Positions 9,919 through 19,221 of a stretch of 64,000 bases of DNA are shown piece after piece; positions within the stretch are counted from its first letter, which is position 1, and each line of letters opens with the position of its first letter. A program made the translations under genes and the position numbers. Source of the stretch: Nocardioides sp. cx-173 (GTDB lineage: Bacteria; Actinomycetota; Actinomycetes; Propionibacteriales; Nocardioidaceae); the NCBI RefSeq assembly GCF_021117365.1, contig NZ_CP088262.1, positions 1,116,001-1,180,000 on the forward strand, written 5' to 3'. A model generated the notes under the pieces. That model searched no databases, was not told the origin of the DNA, and worked only from the letters and a program-made list of their open reading frames with translations.

Positions 9919-11237
9919 CCGTCACGCTCGAGACCCAGACCGGCGAGGTGGCCAAGGTCCGCGGGCCGGCCGACGTCCGCCGGCAGGTGAAGATGGTCGT
10001 CCTGTTCGCACTGGTCACCCTGGCGCTGGCGATCTTCTACCTCGACATCCAGGACCCCGCGGTCCGCTACCTCCTCGACAACACTCCGGGCGAGGAGCCG
10101 CAGGAAGCCAACGCCAAGGTCGTCGTCGCGGTCGCGTTCGCGGTCAGCCTCGTCGCCCTGGTGCTGGCGGCCCTCAACAAGCTGCCCCCGGGGGCGCTCA
10201 CGGTCGCCGCCGCCGTCCTCGTCGGTCTGGCGTTCCTGGTGGGCTTCATCGTCTGGAACTACACCGACCAGAGCGGCCCCGGCCAGCTGACCATCACCAA
10301 TCCGCTGCCGGGCACGGTGAAGTACGCCGTGCCGCTGGTCTTCGGGGCTCTCGCGGGCACACTGTGCGAGCGGGCAGGCGTCATCAACATCGCGATCGAG
10401 GGTCAGTTCCTCATGGCGGCGTTCTTCGCCGCGGTGGTGGCCAGCTTCGCCGGGCGAGCCGAGTACGGCCTCCTCGGGGGGATCGCAGCGGGTGTCGCGA
10501 TGGCGGCGCTGCTCGCGGTCTTCGCCATGCGCTACCGCGTCAACCAGGTGGTGCTCGGGGTCGTGCTGATCGCGCTGGCGACGGGCCTGACCGACTTCCT
10601 GCTCAGCCAGATCCCCAGCGACCAGGACGTGCGCGACAAGCTCAACAACCCCCAGACGCTCGGCCCGCTCCCGGACGCCGGGATCCCGTTCCTGTCGTCG
10701 CTCGCCGACTCCCTCACCGGCATCCCGGTGCTCGGCCCCACGGTCTTCAACCAGACGCTGTTGGCCTACCTCATGTACGTCTCGGTCATCGTGGTCGCCT
10801 TCGTGCTCTTCCAGACCCGTTGGGGCCTGCGCGTGCGCTCGGTGGGCGAGCACCCCAAGGCCGCGGACACGGTCGGCCTCAAGGTCAACCGGCTCCGGTG
10901 GCAGGCGGTGCTCCTGGGCGGCGTCTTCGCCGGACTCGGCGGTGCCTACTTCACCGTCGGCTCCAACGGGGCCTTCGCCTCCGACATGTCGGCCGGCAAC
11001 GGCTTCATCGCGCTCGCGGCCGTGATCATGGGGCGCTGGCACCCGGTCTACGCCACCTTCGCCGCGCTGTTCTTCGGGCTGATGACCACCTTGTCGTTCC
11101 AGCTGAAGTTCATCGAGAAGGTGCCCTCGGACCTGCTGGTCGCGCTGCCCTACCTCGCGACGATCATCGCCGTGGCCGGACTGGTGGGCCGGGTGCGGCC
11201 ACCGGCCGCCGACGGCGAGCCGTACGTCAAGAGCTGA
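9915..11237 (+). CDS. ABC nucleoside importer permease 2
   Basis: Second permease (440 aa, BPD_transp_2 family). Conserved NIAIEGQFLMAAF matches the FNIGAQGQ segment of its partner, and the coupling loop is VGEHPKAADTVGLKV. About ten hydrophobic segments; the first about 120 residues form an extra membrane-spanning portion before the canonical domain. ATG at 9915 gives a 4-base overlap with permease 1; an in-frame ATG at 9906 is also possible. The stop is one base before the cdd GTG, tying the transporter to pyrimidine salvage. Confidence 0.9.
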   Translation: MTVTLETQTGEVAKVRGPADVRRQVKMVVLFALVTLALAIFYLDIQDPAVRYLLDNTPGEEPQEANAKVVVAVAFAVSLVALVLAALNKLPPGALTVAAAVLVGLAFLVGFIVWNYTDQSGPGQLTITNPLPGTVKYAVPLVFGALAGTLCERAGVINIAIEGQFLMAAFFAAVVASFAGRAEYGLLGGIAAGVAMAALLAVFAMRYRVNQVVLGVVLIALATGLTDFLLSQIPSDQDVRDKLNNPQTLGPLPDAGIPFLSSLADSLTGIPVLGPTVFNQTLLAYLMYVSVIVVAFVLFQTRWGLRVRSVGEHPKAADTVGLKVNRLRWQAVLLGGVFAGLGGAYFTVGSNGAFASDMSAGNGFIALAAVIMGRWHPVYATFAALFFGLMTTLSFQLKFIEKVPSDLLVALPYLATIIAVAGLVGRVRPPAADGEPYVKS

Positions 11238-11238
11238 C

Positions 11239-11625
11239 GTGGACTTCGACTGGGAGGCCCTGCGCGCCCACGCCGTCGAGATCGCCGGACGCGCGTATGC
11301 GCCCTACAGCGGCTACCGCGTCGGGGCCGCGGCGCTGGCCGACGACGGGCGGCTGCTCGTGGGCTGCAACGTCGAGAACGCGTCCTACGGTGTGGGGCTC
11401 TGCGCGGAGTGCGGACTGGTCTCGCAGCTCTCGGCCACCGGTGGCGGCCGGCTGACGCACTTCGTGTGCGTCAACGGCGAGAGCCAGGTGATCATGCCGT
11501 GCGGGCGGTGCCGTCAGCTGCTCTCCGAGCACGGTGGGCCGGAGCTGCTGCTCATGACTCCCGAGGGCGTGCGCCCGATGACCGAGGTGCTTCCCCAGGC
11601 GTTCGGTCCCGCCGACCTGACCTGA
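11239..11625 (+). CDS. cdd: cytidine deaminase
   Basis: Zinc-dependent cytidine/deoxycytidine deaminase (128 aa, homotetrameric type), converting cytidine to uridine. AYAPYSGYRVGAA is the typical N-terminal substrate region, NVENASYG the conserved loop, CAEC supplies the zinc-ligand Cys and proton-shuttle Glu, and PCGRCRQ gives the other two Cys ligands. GTG starts one base after the permease stop, so it is probably read from the transporter mRNA; it deaminates imported cytidine. Confidence 0.95.
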   Translation: MDFDWEALRAHAVEIAGRAYAPYSGYRVGAAALADDGRLLVGCNVENASYGVGLCAECGLVSQLSATGGGRLTHFVCVNGESQVIMPCGRCRQLLSEHGGPELLLMTPEGVRPMTEVLPQAFGPADLT

Positions 11626-11637
11626 GCCGGCGTTCCC

Positions 11638-11643
11638 TAGGGT
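11638..11643 (+). promoter_or_regulatory. candidate -10 element for deoA
   Basis: TAGGGT, 19 bases before the deoA ATG and identical to the -10 proposed for the BMP gene. A Shine-Dalgarno CGGAGG follows closely before the ATG. No clear -35 is visible, so this may be an internal promoter of modest strength. Confidence 0.3.
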
Positions 11644-11662
11644 TGCTGGTCGGAGGTACGAC

Positions 11663-12946
11663 ATGAGTGAGCACGACGCGATCGAGGTGATCTCGGCCAA
11701 GCGAGACGGCCGAGAGCTGAGCGACAGCCAGATCGACTGGGTCATCGACGCCTACACCCGAGGCGGAGTCGCCGACGAGCAGATGGCGTCGCTGGCGATG
11801 GCGATCCTGCTCAACGGGATGAGCCGCCCCGAGATCGCCCGGTGGACCGCCGCGATGATCGCGTCGGGGGAGCGGATGGACTTCTCCAGCCTGTCCCGGC
11901 CGACCGCCGACAAGCACTCCACCGGCGGGGTGGGGGACAAGATCACCCTCCCGCTGGCGCCCCTCGTCGCCGCGTGCGGCGTGGCCGTGCCACAGCTGTC
12001 GGGACGCGGACTCGGCCACACGGGCGGCACCCTCGACAAGCTCGAGTCCATCCCGGGGTGGCGAGCGGCGCTGTCCAACGAGGAGCTGCTCGCCCAGCTC
12101 GAGTCCGTGGGTGCGGTCATCTGTGCGGCGGGTGACGGCCTGGCCCCCGCCGACAAGAAGCTCTACGCCCTGCGCGACGTCACCGGCACGGTGGAGGCGA
12201 TCCCGCTGATCGCCTCCTCGATCATGAGCAAGAAGATCGCCGAGGGCACGGGCGCCCTGGTGCTGGACGTCAAGGTCGGCACCGGTGCCTTCATGAAGGA
12301 CCTCGACAAGGCGCGTGAGCTCGCCGAGGTCATGGTCGCCCTCGGCACCGACGAAGGCGTGCGCACCGTCGCGCTGCTCACCGACATGAGCACCCCGCTG
12401 GGTCGCACCGCCGGCAACGCGATCGAGGTCGCGGAGTCGGTCGAGGTCCTGGCCGGTGGCGGCCCCGCCGACGTCGTCGAGCTGACGCTGGCCCTGGCCC
12501 GCGAGATGCTCGCCGGTGCCGGCCGCGAGGACGTCGACCCGGCGGACCGGCTCGCGGACGGCTCCGCCATGGACGCCTGGAAGGCGATGATCCGGTCCCA
12601 GGGCGGCGACCCGGAGGCGCCGTTGCCGGTGGCCCGCGAGTCCCACGTCGTGACCGCTCCGGAGTCGGGCACCCTGACCCGCCTGGACGCCATGGCCGTG
12701 GGGCTGGCCGCCTGGCGCCTGGGCGCCGGTCGCGCCCGCAAGGAGGATCCGGTCCAGGCCGGGGCCGGTGTCGTCTGGCACGCCCGCCCGGGCGACCGCG
12801 TCACGCAGGGTGAGCCGCTGTTCACCCTGCTGACCGACGAGCCCGACCGCTTCGAGCGCGCGCTGGCGTCGCTGGAGGGCGGCTACGACATCGGCGACGA
12901 GACGACGTACGCCGCCTCGCCGCTGGTGATCGACCGGATTAGCTGA
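11663..12946 (+). CDS. deoA: thymidine phosphorylase
   Basis: Thymidine/pyrimidine-nucleoside phosphorylase (427 aa), releasing the base and 2-deoxyribose-1-phosphate. The phosphate-binding signature is KHSTGGVGDK, and SGRGLGHTGGTLDKLESIPG is the family signature. The helical N-terminal domain, the glycosyltransferase-like alpha/beta domain and the C-terminal PYNP domain (VQAGAGVVWHARPGD) are all present. It lies 37 bases after cdd in the same direction and completes the uptake-deaminate-phosphorolyse route. The 3' end overlaps the convergent MaoC gene by 8 bases. Confidence 0.95.
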   Translation: MSEHDAIEVISAKRDGRELSDSQIDWVIDAYTRGGVADEQMASLAMAILLNGMSRPEIARWTAAMIASGERMDFSSLSRPTADKHSTGGVGDKITLPLAPLVAACGVAVPQLSGRGLGHTGGTLDKLESIPGWRAALSNEELLAQLESVGAVICAAGDGLAPADKKLYALRDVTGTVEAIPLIASSIMSKKIAEGTGALVLDVKVGTGAFMKDLDKARELAEVMVALGTDEGVRTVALLTDMSTPLGRTAGNAIEVAESVEVLAGGGPADVVELTLALAREMLAGAGREDVDPADRLADGSAMDAWKAMIRSQGGDPEAPLPVARESHVVTAPESGTLTRLDAMAVGLAAWRLGAGRARKEDPVQAGAGVVWHARPGDRVTQGEPLFTLLTDEPDRFERALASLEGGYDIGDETTYAASPLVIDRIS

Positions 12947-13391
12947 GCAGCAGCACGATCGACTCGGCCACGCAGGCCGGCTTGTCGACGCCCTCGATCG
13001 TGATGACGTGCTTCATCGTGGCCTGCGTGCCGGCCGGCAGGTCGACCACCTCGCCCATCGTGACCGTCGACCGCAGGCGCTGGCCGACGAGCACGGGGTG
13101 GGGGAAGCGGACCTTGTTGAGGCCGTAGTTGAGCTTGGCGCCGGGCGTCTCCAGGCTGAACACCTGGCTGCCCAGGAACGGGATGAGCGAGAGCGTGAGG
13201 TAGCCGTGGGCGACGGTGCCGCCGAACGGACCGGCCTTCGCGCGCTCCACGTCGACGTGGATCCACTGGTGGTCCCCGGTCGCCTCCGCGAACTGGTCGA
13301 CGCGCTCCTGCTCGATCCTCACCCACTCGCTGGTGCCGAGCTCCTCGCCTGCGGCGGCGGCGATCTCGTCGAGACTGGCGAACACGCGCAT
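12939..13391 (-). CDS. MaoC-like (R)-specific enoyl-CoA hydratase
   Basis: Hotdog-fold hydratase of 150 aa. ATGDHQWIHVD is the hydratase-2 motif with the catalytic Asp and His; TVAHGYLTLSLIP is the following conserved helix. These enzymes hydrate trans-2-enoyl-CoA to (R)-3-hydroxyacyl-CoA. The start MRVFASLDEI at 13391 was chosen because upstream codons give no conserved sequence. It interrupts the nucleoside genes on the opposite strand and overlaps the deoA end, so it looks like an unrelated insertion. Confidence 0.85.
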   Translation of the reverse strand: MRVFASLDEIAAAAGEELGTSEWVRIEQERVDQFAEATGDHQWIHVDVERAKAGPFGGTVAHGYLTLSLIPFLGSQVFSLETPGAKLNYGLNKVRFPHPVLVGQRLRSTVTMGEVVDLPAGTQATMKHVITIEGVDKPACVAESIVLLLS

Positions 13392-13431
13392 CCTGGGCCT
13401 CCTGGGGTCCGGGTCGTCGGAGGGGTGGTGA

Positions 13432-14556
13432 TTGGATGACGAGATGACCACCACCCTCTCGGAACCTATCGCTCCGACCCGTGAGCAGGTCCGGCAGGCT
13501 CCCAAGGTCCTCCTGCACGACCACCTCGACGGCGGGCTGCGCCCGGCGACGATCATCGAGCTCGCGCGCGAGGTCCACCACGAGCTTCCGGCCGACGAGC
13601 CGGAGGCGCTGGGCCGCTGGTTCGCCGAGGCCGCCGACTCCGGCTCGCTGGTGCGCTACCTGGAGACCTTCGACCACACCGTCGCGGTGATGCAGACCGG
13701 ACCCTCGCTCACCCGCGTCGCGCGCGAGTGCGTCGAGGACCTCGTCGCCGACGGGGTCGTCTACGCCGAGATCCGCTACGCCCCGGAGCAGCACGTCTCC
13801 CACGGGCTGACCCTGGACGAGGTGGTCGCGGCAGTCCAGGAGGGCTTCGACTCGGCCACCGAGGCGGCCGGCGGACGCATCGTCGTACGCCAGCTGCTGA
13901 CCGCGATGCGTCACCAGGCCCGGTCGATGGAGATCGCCGAGCTGTCGATCGCGTGGCGTGACCGCGGCGTCGCCGGGTTCGACATCGCCGGCGCCGAGGC
14001 CGGCTACCCCCCGACCCGGCACCTGGACGCGTTCGAGTACCTGCAGCGCGAGAACTCCCACTTCACCATCCATGCCGGCGAGGCGTTCGGGCTGCCGTCG
14101 ATCTGGCAGGCGATCCAGTGGTGCGGCGCGGACCGGCTGGGCCACGGCGTGCGGATCGTCGACGACATCACCGTCGCCGACGACGGCGCCGTGACGCTCG
14201 GCCGCCTGGCGGCCTACGTGCGCGACAAGCGGATCCCCCTCGAGATGTGCCCGGCCTCCAACGTGCAGACCGGCGCCGCCACCTCGATCGCCGAGCACCC
14301 GATCGGACTGCTCACCGACCTGCGCTTCCGGGTGACCGTCAACACCGACAACCGGCTCATGAGCCAGACCTCGATGACCGACGAGATGACCTCGCTGGTG
14401 GACGCGTTCGGCTACACGCTCGACGACCTGCGGTGGTTCACCCTCAACGCGATGAAGTCGGCGTTCCTGCCCTTCGACGAGCGGCTCGCGATCATCGACG
14501 AGGTCATCAAGCCGGGCTACGCGGCGCTGTCGGCGCGGTCGGGCCCGCCGGTGTAA
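13432..14556 (+). CDS. add: adenosine deaminase
   Basis: Zinc hydrolase (374 aa) that converts adenosine or deoxyadenosine to inosine forms. Metal and catalytic motifs in order: LHDHLDGG (two His), TIHAGE (His and proton-donor Glu), LGHGVRI (His) and NTDNRLMSQ with the Asp zinc ligand. Two starts are possible: TTG at 13432 has GGAGGGG (13419-13425) 6 bases upstream, the ideal spacing, while ATG at 13444 is 12 bases further. I kept the TTG for its Shine-Dalgarno. It fits the purine side of nucleoside salvage. Confidence 0.93.
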   Translation: MDDEMTTTLSEPIAPTREQVRQAPKVLLHDHLDGGLRPATIIELAREVHHELPADEPEALGRWFAEAADSGSLVRYLETFDHTVAVMQTGPSLTRVARECVEDLVADGVVYAEIRYAPEQHVSHGLTLDEVVAAVQEGFDSATEAAGGRIVVRQLLTAMRHQARSMEIAELSIAWRDRGVAGFDIAGAEAGYPPTRHLDAFEYLQRENSHFTIHAGEAFGLPSIWQAIQWCGADRLGHGVRIVDDITVADDGAVTLGRLAAYVRDKRIPLEMCPASNVQTGAATSIAEHPIGLLTDLRFRVTVNTDNRLMSQTSMTDEMTSLVDAFGYTLDDLRWFTLNAMKSAFLPFDERLAIIDEVIKPGYAALSARSGPPV

Positions 14557-14614
14557 GGGGCGGGGGCGGCAAGCGGCACGTTTTCCCCTCCGCGGCCGGG
14601 GAAGGATCGCGCCC

Positions 14615-15190
14615 ATGCGTGCCTCGAGCCTTGCCGTCTTGCTGCTCCTCGCGCCGCCGCTCCTCGCGGCCTGCGGGGAGGACGAGGAGGCCCCCGAGCA
14701 GGTCGAGGCCAAGGCGCTGCCTGCCAACCTCTGCACCGCCGTGCCGGCCGAGGTGGTCGAGCGCTGGGCGCTCGTGGAGGACGTCCACGACACCACGGAG
14801 TCTGCCGACGAGAACAAGGCGACCTGCACCATGAGCGGCACCGCCCGGGGCGCGCCGGTGACCCTCGAGGTCTCCCTATCCTCCTTCGCCGCGGACGACG
14901 ACGACGCGGTACGGAAGCGGATGGAGGAGGCGCTGGAGGAGCGGTGCTCGCGGCTCGAGTCGGCCGGTACCGGCCAGGTCACCGACGAGGACGGCCGGTG
15001 CGCGGTCGAGAGCCCGCCCGAGCCGGAGGGGGAGCGCGGCGCCGTCACGGAGTACTCGCTGGCGCGGGCCGCCAACGGCATCTCGTCGGTGACGATGGTG
15101 CACCACGGGCCGCTGTTCGGCTCGGTGGGCGCCGAGGTCGTGGGCATCGGCGGCACGATCTCGCAGACCGACCCCGCCGACCTCGGCTGA
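14615..15190 (+). CDS. secreted lipoprotein of unknown function
   Basis: Protein of 191 aa with a lipoprotein signal peptide: hydrophobic core, then lipobox LAAC with Cys20. The mature part is acidic, starts with a Glu-rich linker and has three further Cys (CTAVP, CTMSG, CSRLE, CAVES region), compatible with disulfides. The size and pattern resemble DUF3558-type actinobacterial lipoproteins but I cannot confirm that. No functional motif is visible. It stands alone on its strand after add. Confidence 0.6.
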   Translation: MRASSLAVLLLLAPPLLAACGEDEEAPEQVEAKALPANLCTAVPAEVVERWALVEDVHDTTESADENKATCTMSGTARGAPVTLEVSLSSFAADDDDAVRKRMEEALEERCSRLESAGTGQVTDEDGRCAVESPPEPEGERGAVTEYSLARAANGISSVTMVHHGPLFGSVGAEVVGIGGTISQTDPADLG

Positions 15191-15198
15191 GGGACGCC

Positions 15199-15765
15199 TC
15201 AGCCGCCCGACGGGGTGACGACGAGCCACAGCCGGTCCCACCCAGCCAGGGCGAGCCGGTGTCCGGCCGCCGCGTCACGGGTCACCTCGACGACGCGGCC
15301 CGTCGAGGGCTCGTAGACGCGCAGGTGCGGCACGGCCGGCGCAGCAGGCAGCGCGAGGACCACGTGTCGCGGGCACCAGCGGCTGCCGACGTACAGCGCC
15401 GCCGCCCGCCCGGACCGGACCGCCGTACGGGCCCGGTCGAAGGCGGCGGCAGGGCGGAGCAGCGCGAGCCGGCTGGCGTAGCGCGTCGCCGGAGAGCCGG
15501 GAGACGCGAGCCTCGAGAGCTCGCGCGCCACGGCCCACGGGGGCGTACCCAGCGCGCGCGGCCATGGCAGCTGAAGGCCGGGACCGGAGACCCTGGTGAC
15601 ACGGCGGTGCGTGGCCAGGGCGTCGCGGGCGAAGCCGCCGGGGGTCATCGCCGCGGCGTAGTCCGCGTCGACCAGCATCCGGGCGGCCACCAGTGCGCTG
15701 GCACCGCACGAGCGCGCGTCGGGCTGGCGAAGCCCACCGCCGAGCAGGGCGGCGGGATCGCTCAT
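15199..15765 (-). CDS. cysteine-peptidase-like protein of unknown function
   Basis: Protein of 188 aa coupled by ATGA overlap to the kinase gene upstream. Near the N-terminus it has PDARSCGASALVAARML, resembling the catalytic Cys helix of C39 or papain-like folds. Late in the chain it has RHVVLALP followed by LRVYEPSTGRVVEV, which resembles the catalytic His strand and the Asp/Asn-Pro strand of such peptidases. A Cys/His/acid triad is thus plausible, but there is no signal peptide and the motif match is by eye only. It could instead be a non-enzymatic or transglutaminase-like protein. Confidence 0.5.
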   Translation of the reverse strand: MSDPAALLGGGLRQPDARSCGASALVAARMLVDADYAAAMTPGGFARDALATHRRVTRVSGPGLQLPWPRALGTPPWAVARELSRLASPGSPATRYASRLALLRPAAAFDRARTAVRSGRAAALYVGSRWCPRHVVLALPAAPAVPHLRVYEPSTGRVVEVTRDAAAGHRLALAGWDRLWLVVTPSGG

Positions 15766-16373
15766 CGCCGTGCGACTCCCGCGCGCAGGTCGCGCAGCGC
15801 GGTCCAGGCCTGGTCGGGGGAGACCGGGGTGCAGCCCAGGTCGACCGCGCGCTGAACCACGCGGCGCTGGCCCCGCAGCAGGGCCAGACCGCGGCGGGCC
15901 AGTACGAGCGGCGGCTTGCGGTGCTCGCGCAGGTCGCGGGTCAACCGGCGCCAGAAGGTCACGGCCGGATGTTGGCGCACGCAGTACGCCGCGGCCAGGT
16001 GTCCCTGCTCGCGGCAGCGGGGCACGATCTCCTGGGCGAAGATCCCCTCGGCGACGAAGAGCGGCTCGGGTCCGAGCTCCAGCGTCTGCCACCCGTACCG
16101 GCCGTCCTGGGCGATCTCGTAGACCGGCACCTCGGCGCGGCCGGTCTCGCAGAGCGCCTCGATCGCGGCCAGCGCCTCGTCGGACAGCCAGGAGTCGGGG
16201 TGGTCCCAGTCGACCAGGCCGGCGTTCGCACCGGTGGCGATCCGGGGCAGGGTGGGGTCGCCAGCGCTCTTGTAGAAGTCGTCGAGGCGCAGGACCGGGA
16301 GCCCGAGACGCTCGGCGAGGCGGGACTTGCCGGCCCCCGAAGGGCCGGCGAGGACGACCACCTGCGCGCGCAC
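15762..16373 (-). CDS. uridine kinase-like P-loop NTPase
   Basis: Small cytoplasmic kinase-like protein (203 aa). The GTG start at 16373 leads directly into VVVLAGPSGAGKS, the Walker A motif, then LRLDDFYKSAGDPTLP, the uridine-kinase/phosphoribulokinase substrate region, and VDWDHPDSW. A lid-like Arg-rich segment (RRLTRDLREHRKPP) follows. Uridine kinase would fit the nucleoside genes a few kb away, but the substrate is not proven. The stop overlaps the next gene, and the ABC-2 ATPase starts 58 bases away in the opposite direction. Confidence 0.75.
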   Translation of the reverse strand: MRAQVVVLAGPSGAGKSRLAERLGLPVLRLDDFYKSAGDPTLPRIATGANAGLVDWDHPDSWLSDEALAAIEALCETGRAEVPVYEIAQDGRYGWQTLELGPEPLFVAEGIFAQEIVPRCREQGHLAAAYCVRQHPAVTFWRRLTRDLREHRKPPLVLARRGLALLRGQRRVVQRAVDLGCTPVSPDQAWTALRDLRAGVARR

Positions 16374-16431
16374 GCGCCCAGTCTGCCGCACCCCGCACCG
16401 GCGGGGGCAGCGGCCTCGATACGCTGCGCCC

Positions 16432-17331
16432 GTGGCCGCCATCGAGATCGACGACCTCGTGAAGACCTACGGCACGCTCACCGCGGTCGACAGGGTCAGT
16501 CTCCAGGTCGCGGAAGGGGAGTTCTTCGGAATCCTGGGTCCCAACGGCGCCGGCAAGACCACACTCCTGGAGATGGTCGAGGGGCTGCGCCGCCCCGATC
16601 GCGGGAGCGCCCGCGTGCTCGGAGTCCCGGTCTGGCCGCGCAACCCGGCGCTCCTGCCCCGGATCGGGGTCCAGCTCCAGGCGTCGTCGTTCTTCGAGCG
16701 GCTGACGGCGCGCGAGCAGATCCACACCTTCGCCGCGCTGTACGGCGTACCGACCGCCGCGGCCGACGACTGGCTCGAGCGGGTCGGCCTCGTCGACAAG
16801 GCCGGCACCCGCGTCGAGGACCTCTCGGGCGGACAGGCCCAGCGGCTCTCGATCGCGTGCGCCCTGGTGCACGACCCCGAGGTGGTCTTCCTCGACGAGC
16901 CGACGGCCGCTCTCGACCCGCAGGCGCGACGCAACCTCTGGGACCTGCTGTCGGGCCTCAACGACTCGGGCCGCACCGTCGTCCTGACCACGCACTACAT
17001 GGACGAGGCCGAGGCACTGTGTGATCGCGTGGCGATCATGGACGCGGGCCGGGTGCTCCGCGTCGACTCGCCCGCCGCGCTCGTACGCGCCCTGGACGCG
17101 CCCGCCCGGATCACGGTGGCGCCCGGCGCGCTCGCGCTCGACGAGGCGCAGATGATCATGGGCGTCGACCGGGCGCGGGAGTCCGCCGACGGCGTCGTGC
17201 TCACCACGCGGGAGCCGGGACGGGTCCTCGCGCACCTCGCCGAGCGCGACCGGCTCGACGGCGTCCGGGTGCAGACCGGCACCCTGGAGGACGTCTTCCT
17301 TGACCTGACCGGACGGGCGTACCGCGCATGA
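16432..17331 (+). CDS. ABC-2 type exporter ATPase
   Basis: ABC ATPase of 299 aa (DrrA/NatA-like). Walker A GPNGAGKTT, Q-loop VQLQASSFFERL, signature LSGGQAQR, Walker B VVFLDEPTAAL, H-loop TTHYMDEAE, then a C-terminal regulatory segment ending in LEDVFLDLTGRAYRA typical of drug/lipid exporters. GTG start at 16432 was chosen because VAAIEIDDLVKTYG is the normal N-terminus. Overlaps the permease gene by 4 bases. The exported substrate is unknown. Confidence 0.9.
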   Translation: MAAIEIDDLVKTYGTLTAVDRVSLQVAEGEFFGILGPNGAGKTTLLEMVEGLRRPDRGSARVLGVPVWPRNPALLPRIGVQLQASSFFERLTAREQIHTFAALYGVPTAAADDWLERVGLVDKAGTRVEDLSGGQAQRLSIACALVHDPEVVFLDEPTAALDPQARRNLWDLLSGLNDSGRTVVLTTHYMDEAEALCDRVAIMDAGRVLRVDSPAALVRALDAPARITVAPGALALDEAQMIMGVDRARESADGVVLTTREPGRVLAHLAERDRLDGVRVQTGTLEDVFLDLTGRAYRA

Positions 17332-18404
17332 GCAACGGCTTCCTGGCGCTCTCGCGCGCCATCCTCCTGGGGTTCCTGCGCGATCGGAGCTCGGTCTTCT
17401 TCGCCCTCGTGTTCCCGCTGATGTTCCTGGTGCTCTTCGGGGGCATCTTCAGCGACCAGGACCAGTCCCGCGTCGAGCTCATCCAGGTCGGCGACGTGGC
17501 GCTGGTCGACGACCTGCCAGGCGACGTGCGCGCGGCCTTCGACGACACCTTCGAGATCCGGACCTCCGACGACCTGGACGAGGCGCTCGACGAGGTCCGC
17601 AAGGGCGATGCCGACGTGGCCATCGAGCAGCGCGGCGACACGATGGTCGCGCACTACACGCAGACCGAGCAGGTCAAGGCGGCGATCACCCAGGGCACCC
17701 TGCGCGCGTTCATCGACGCGACCAACGTCGCCCAGCTCGCCGCGGAGAGCGGTACGCCGCCGCCGTACTCGTTCGTGGCCGAGCGGGTCGAGGACGACTC
17801 GCTGTCCACCATCCAGTTCATGACGCCCGGCCTGCTGGGCTGGGCCGTCGCGATGAGCGCGAGCTTCGGCGCCGCGGCCACGCTGCAGGGCTGGCGGCAG
17901 AGCAAGCTGCTGCGGCGCCTGCAGCTCTCCCCGCTCTCCACCCGCACGATCGTCGCGGCGCGCGTCGCGGTCACCGTGGCTATCGCCTTGGTGCAGATGG
18001 CGATCTTCGTCGGCCTCGGTGCGGCGGCGTTCGGGCTCTCGCTGACCGGGTCCTGGTGGATGGCGATCCCGCTGATCGTCGTCGGCACGCTGTGCTTCAT
18101 GGCGATCGGCCTGCTGTCCGGCGCCGTCGCCAAGACGGCCGAGGGGGCCGTCAACATGGCGAACTTCCTGGTGCTCCCGATGGCCTTCCTCAGCGGCTCG
18201 TTCTTCCCCCTCGACGGGGCGCCGTCGTGGCTGCGGGTCGTCAGCGACCTGCTCCCGCTCAAGCACCTCAACGAGGGGATGCTGGACGTCATGGTCCGCG
18301 GCGAGGGGCCCTCCTCCGCGCTGCTCCCCATGGCGATCCTCGCCGGCTTCGCGGTCGTCGTCACCCTCGCCGCGGCCAAGCTGTTCAGGTGGGAGACGAC
18401 CTGA
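17328..18404 (+). CDS. ABC-2 type exporter permease
   Basis: Membrane permease of 358 aa (ABC2_membrane_3-like). One N-terminal helix (FFALVFPLMFLVLFGGIF), a roughly 150-residue extracytoplasmic domain, then five C-terminal helices with FLSGSFFPLDGAPSWLRVVSDLLPLKHL, the family signature. Works with the ATPase just upstream. The 3' end overlaps the convergent PP2C gene by 20 bases. Confidence 0.88.
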   Translation: MSNGFLALSRAILLGFLRDRSSVFFALVFPLMFLVLFGGIFSDQDQSRVELIQVGDVALVDDLPGDVRAAFDDTFEIRTSDDLDEALDEVRKGDADVAIEQRGDTMVAHYTQTEQVKAAITQGTLRAFIDATNVAQLAAESGTPPPYSFVAERVEDDSLSTIQFMTPGLLGWAVAMSASFGAAATLQGWRQSKLLRRLQLSPLSTRTIVAARVAVTVAIALVQMAIFVGLGAAAFGLSLTGSWWMAIPLIVVGTLCFMAIGLLSGAVAKTAEGAVNMANFLVLPMAFLSGSFFPLDGAPSWLRVVSDLLPLKHLNEGMLDVMVRGEGPSSALLPMAILAGFAVVVTLAAAKLFRWETT

Positions 18405-19221
18405 CGTCGTCGTCGCTGGCGAGGTCCTCGCGCACCAGCAGCGCCAGCGTGGTGTCGTCGCCGCCGACGCGGGCCGGCTCCTCGAGCCAGCCGGGCAGCC
18501 GGTCCTCGACCCAGGCCAGGCCGCGGTCGCGGACGTAGGCCACCAGCTCGGCCCCGGTCTGTCGCCACCAGCCGTCCGTGTCGACGCGGGCGGCGCTGAA
18601 GCCGTCGGTGCAGAGATAGCCCAGCGCGATGTCCTCGCCCTGGGCGTCGAGGACCGCGAGGCGCAGGGCGTCGAGGGGGTCCGGCTGGCACAGGGAGGTG
18701 GTGCGGGTGCCGTCGAGGGCCGGGTCCTCGGGGAGGGGCCGCGCGGCCACCCCGTCGGTGGTGACGACGACCGCATCGCCGTCGCCGATCTGCAGGATGC
18801 CGAGCACGTCCCCGGTGGCCACCATCGCCAGCAGCGTCGTCCCGTAGGGCTGGGTGAGTCGCGCGCGGTCGACGAGCCCGACACTCTCGGCGTCGACCGG
18901 GTGCGCCGCGAGGTGGTCCAGCACCGCGGCGGTCCAGCGCTCCACGAGAGCGGTGCCGACCTCGGCGAGCACCCCCTCCGCGGCGGGTACGGCGGTCAAG
19001 CGCGGCAGCGCGTCGGCCAGCAGGTCGACGACGATCCGGACCGCAAGCCGGGAGCCGACATCGGAGCGGAAGTGCAGGTGGTGACCGTGCCCGTCGGCGA
19101 CGGCCATGATGCTCGTGCCGTCCTCGACGCGGACCAGGTGGGCGTCCTGCAGCGGCAGGTCGTCACGGACATGGACCGACCCGATGGTGCTGCCGGACAA
19201 CGCCGTCCAGCGTGCGCTCAT
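18385..19221 (-). CDS. PP2C-family Ser/Thr protein phosphatase
   Basis: Soluble phosphatase of 278 aa. PP2C metal-site motifs are visible in order: QDAHLV, VADGHGHHLHFRSDVGS (the ADGxG segment), CTDGFSAARVDTDG and GGDDTTLALLVR. Start at 19221 gives an ATGA overlap with the vWA gene, so the two are made together. Next to a vWA protein and divergent from a kinase, it is the likely phosphatase of a phosphorylation module resembling the TerY-P triad described by comparative genomics. Confidence 0.88.
   Translation of the reverse strand: MSARWTALSGSTIGSVHVRDDLPLQDAHLVRVEDGTSIMAVADGHGHHLHFRSDVGSRLAVRIVVDLLADALPRLTAVPAAEGVLAEVGTALVERWTAAVLDHLAAHPVDAESVGLVDRARLTQPYGTTLLAMVATGDVLGILQIGDGDAVVVTTDGVAARPLPEDPALDGTRTTSLCQPDPLDALRLAVLDAQGEDIALGYLCTDGFSAARVDTDGWWRQTGAELVAYVRDRGLAWVEDRLPGWLEEPARVGGDDTTLALLVREDLASDDDVRSSPT

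Noticed and set aside
12883..15156. Long minus-strand frame opposite add and the lipoprotein gene
   Set aside because: Only the 12939-13391 MaoC gene, in another frame, is real here; the rest is low-complexity antisense sequence.
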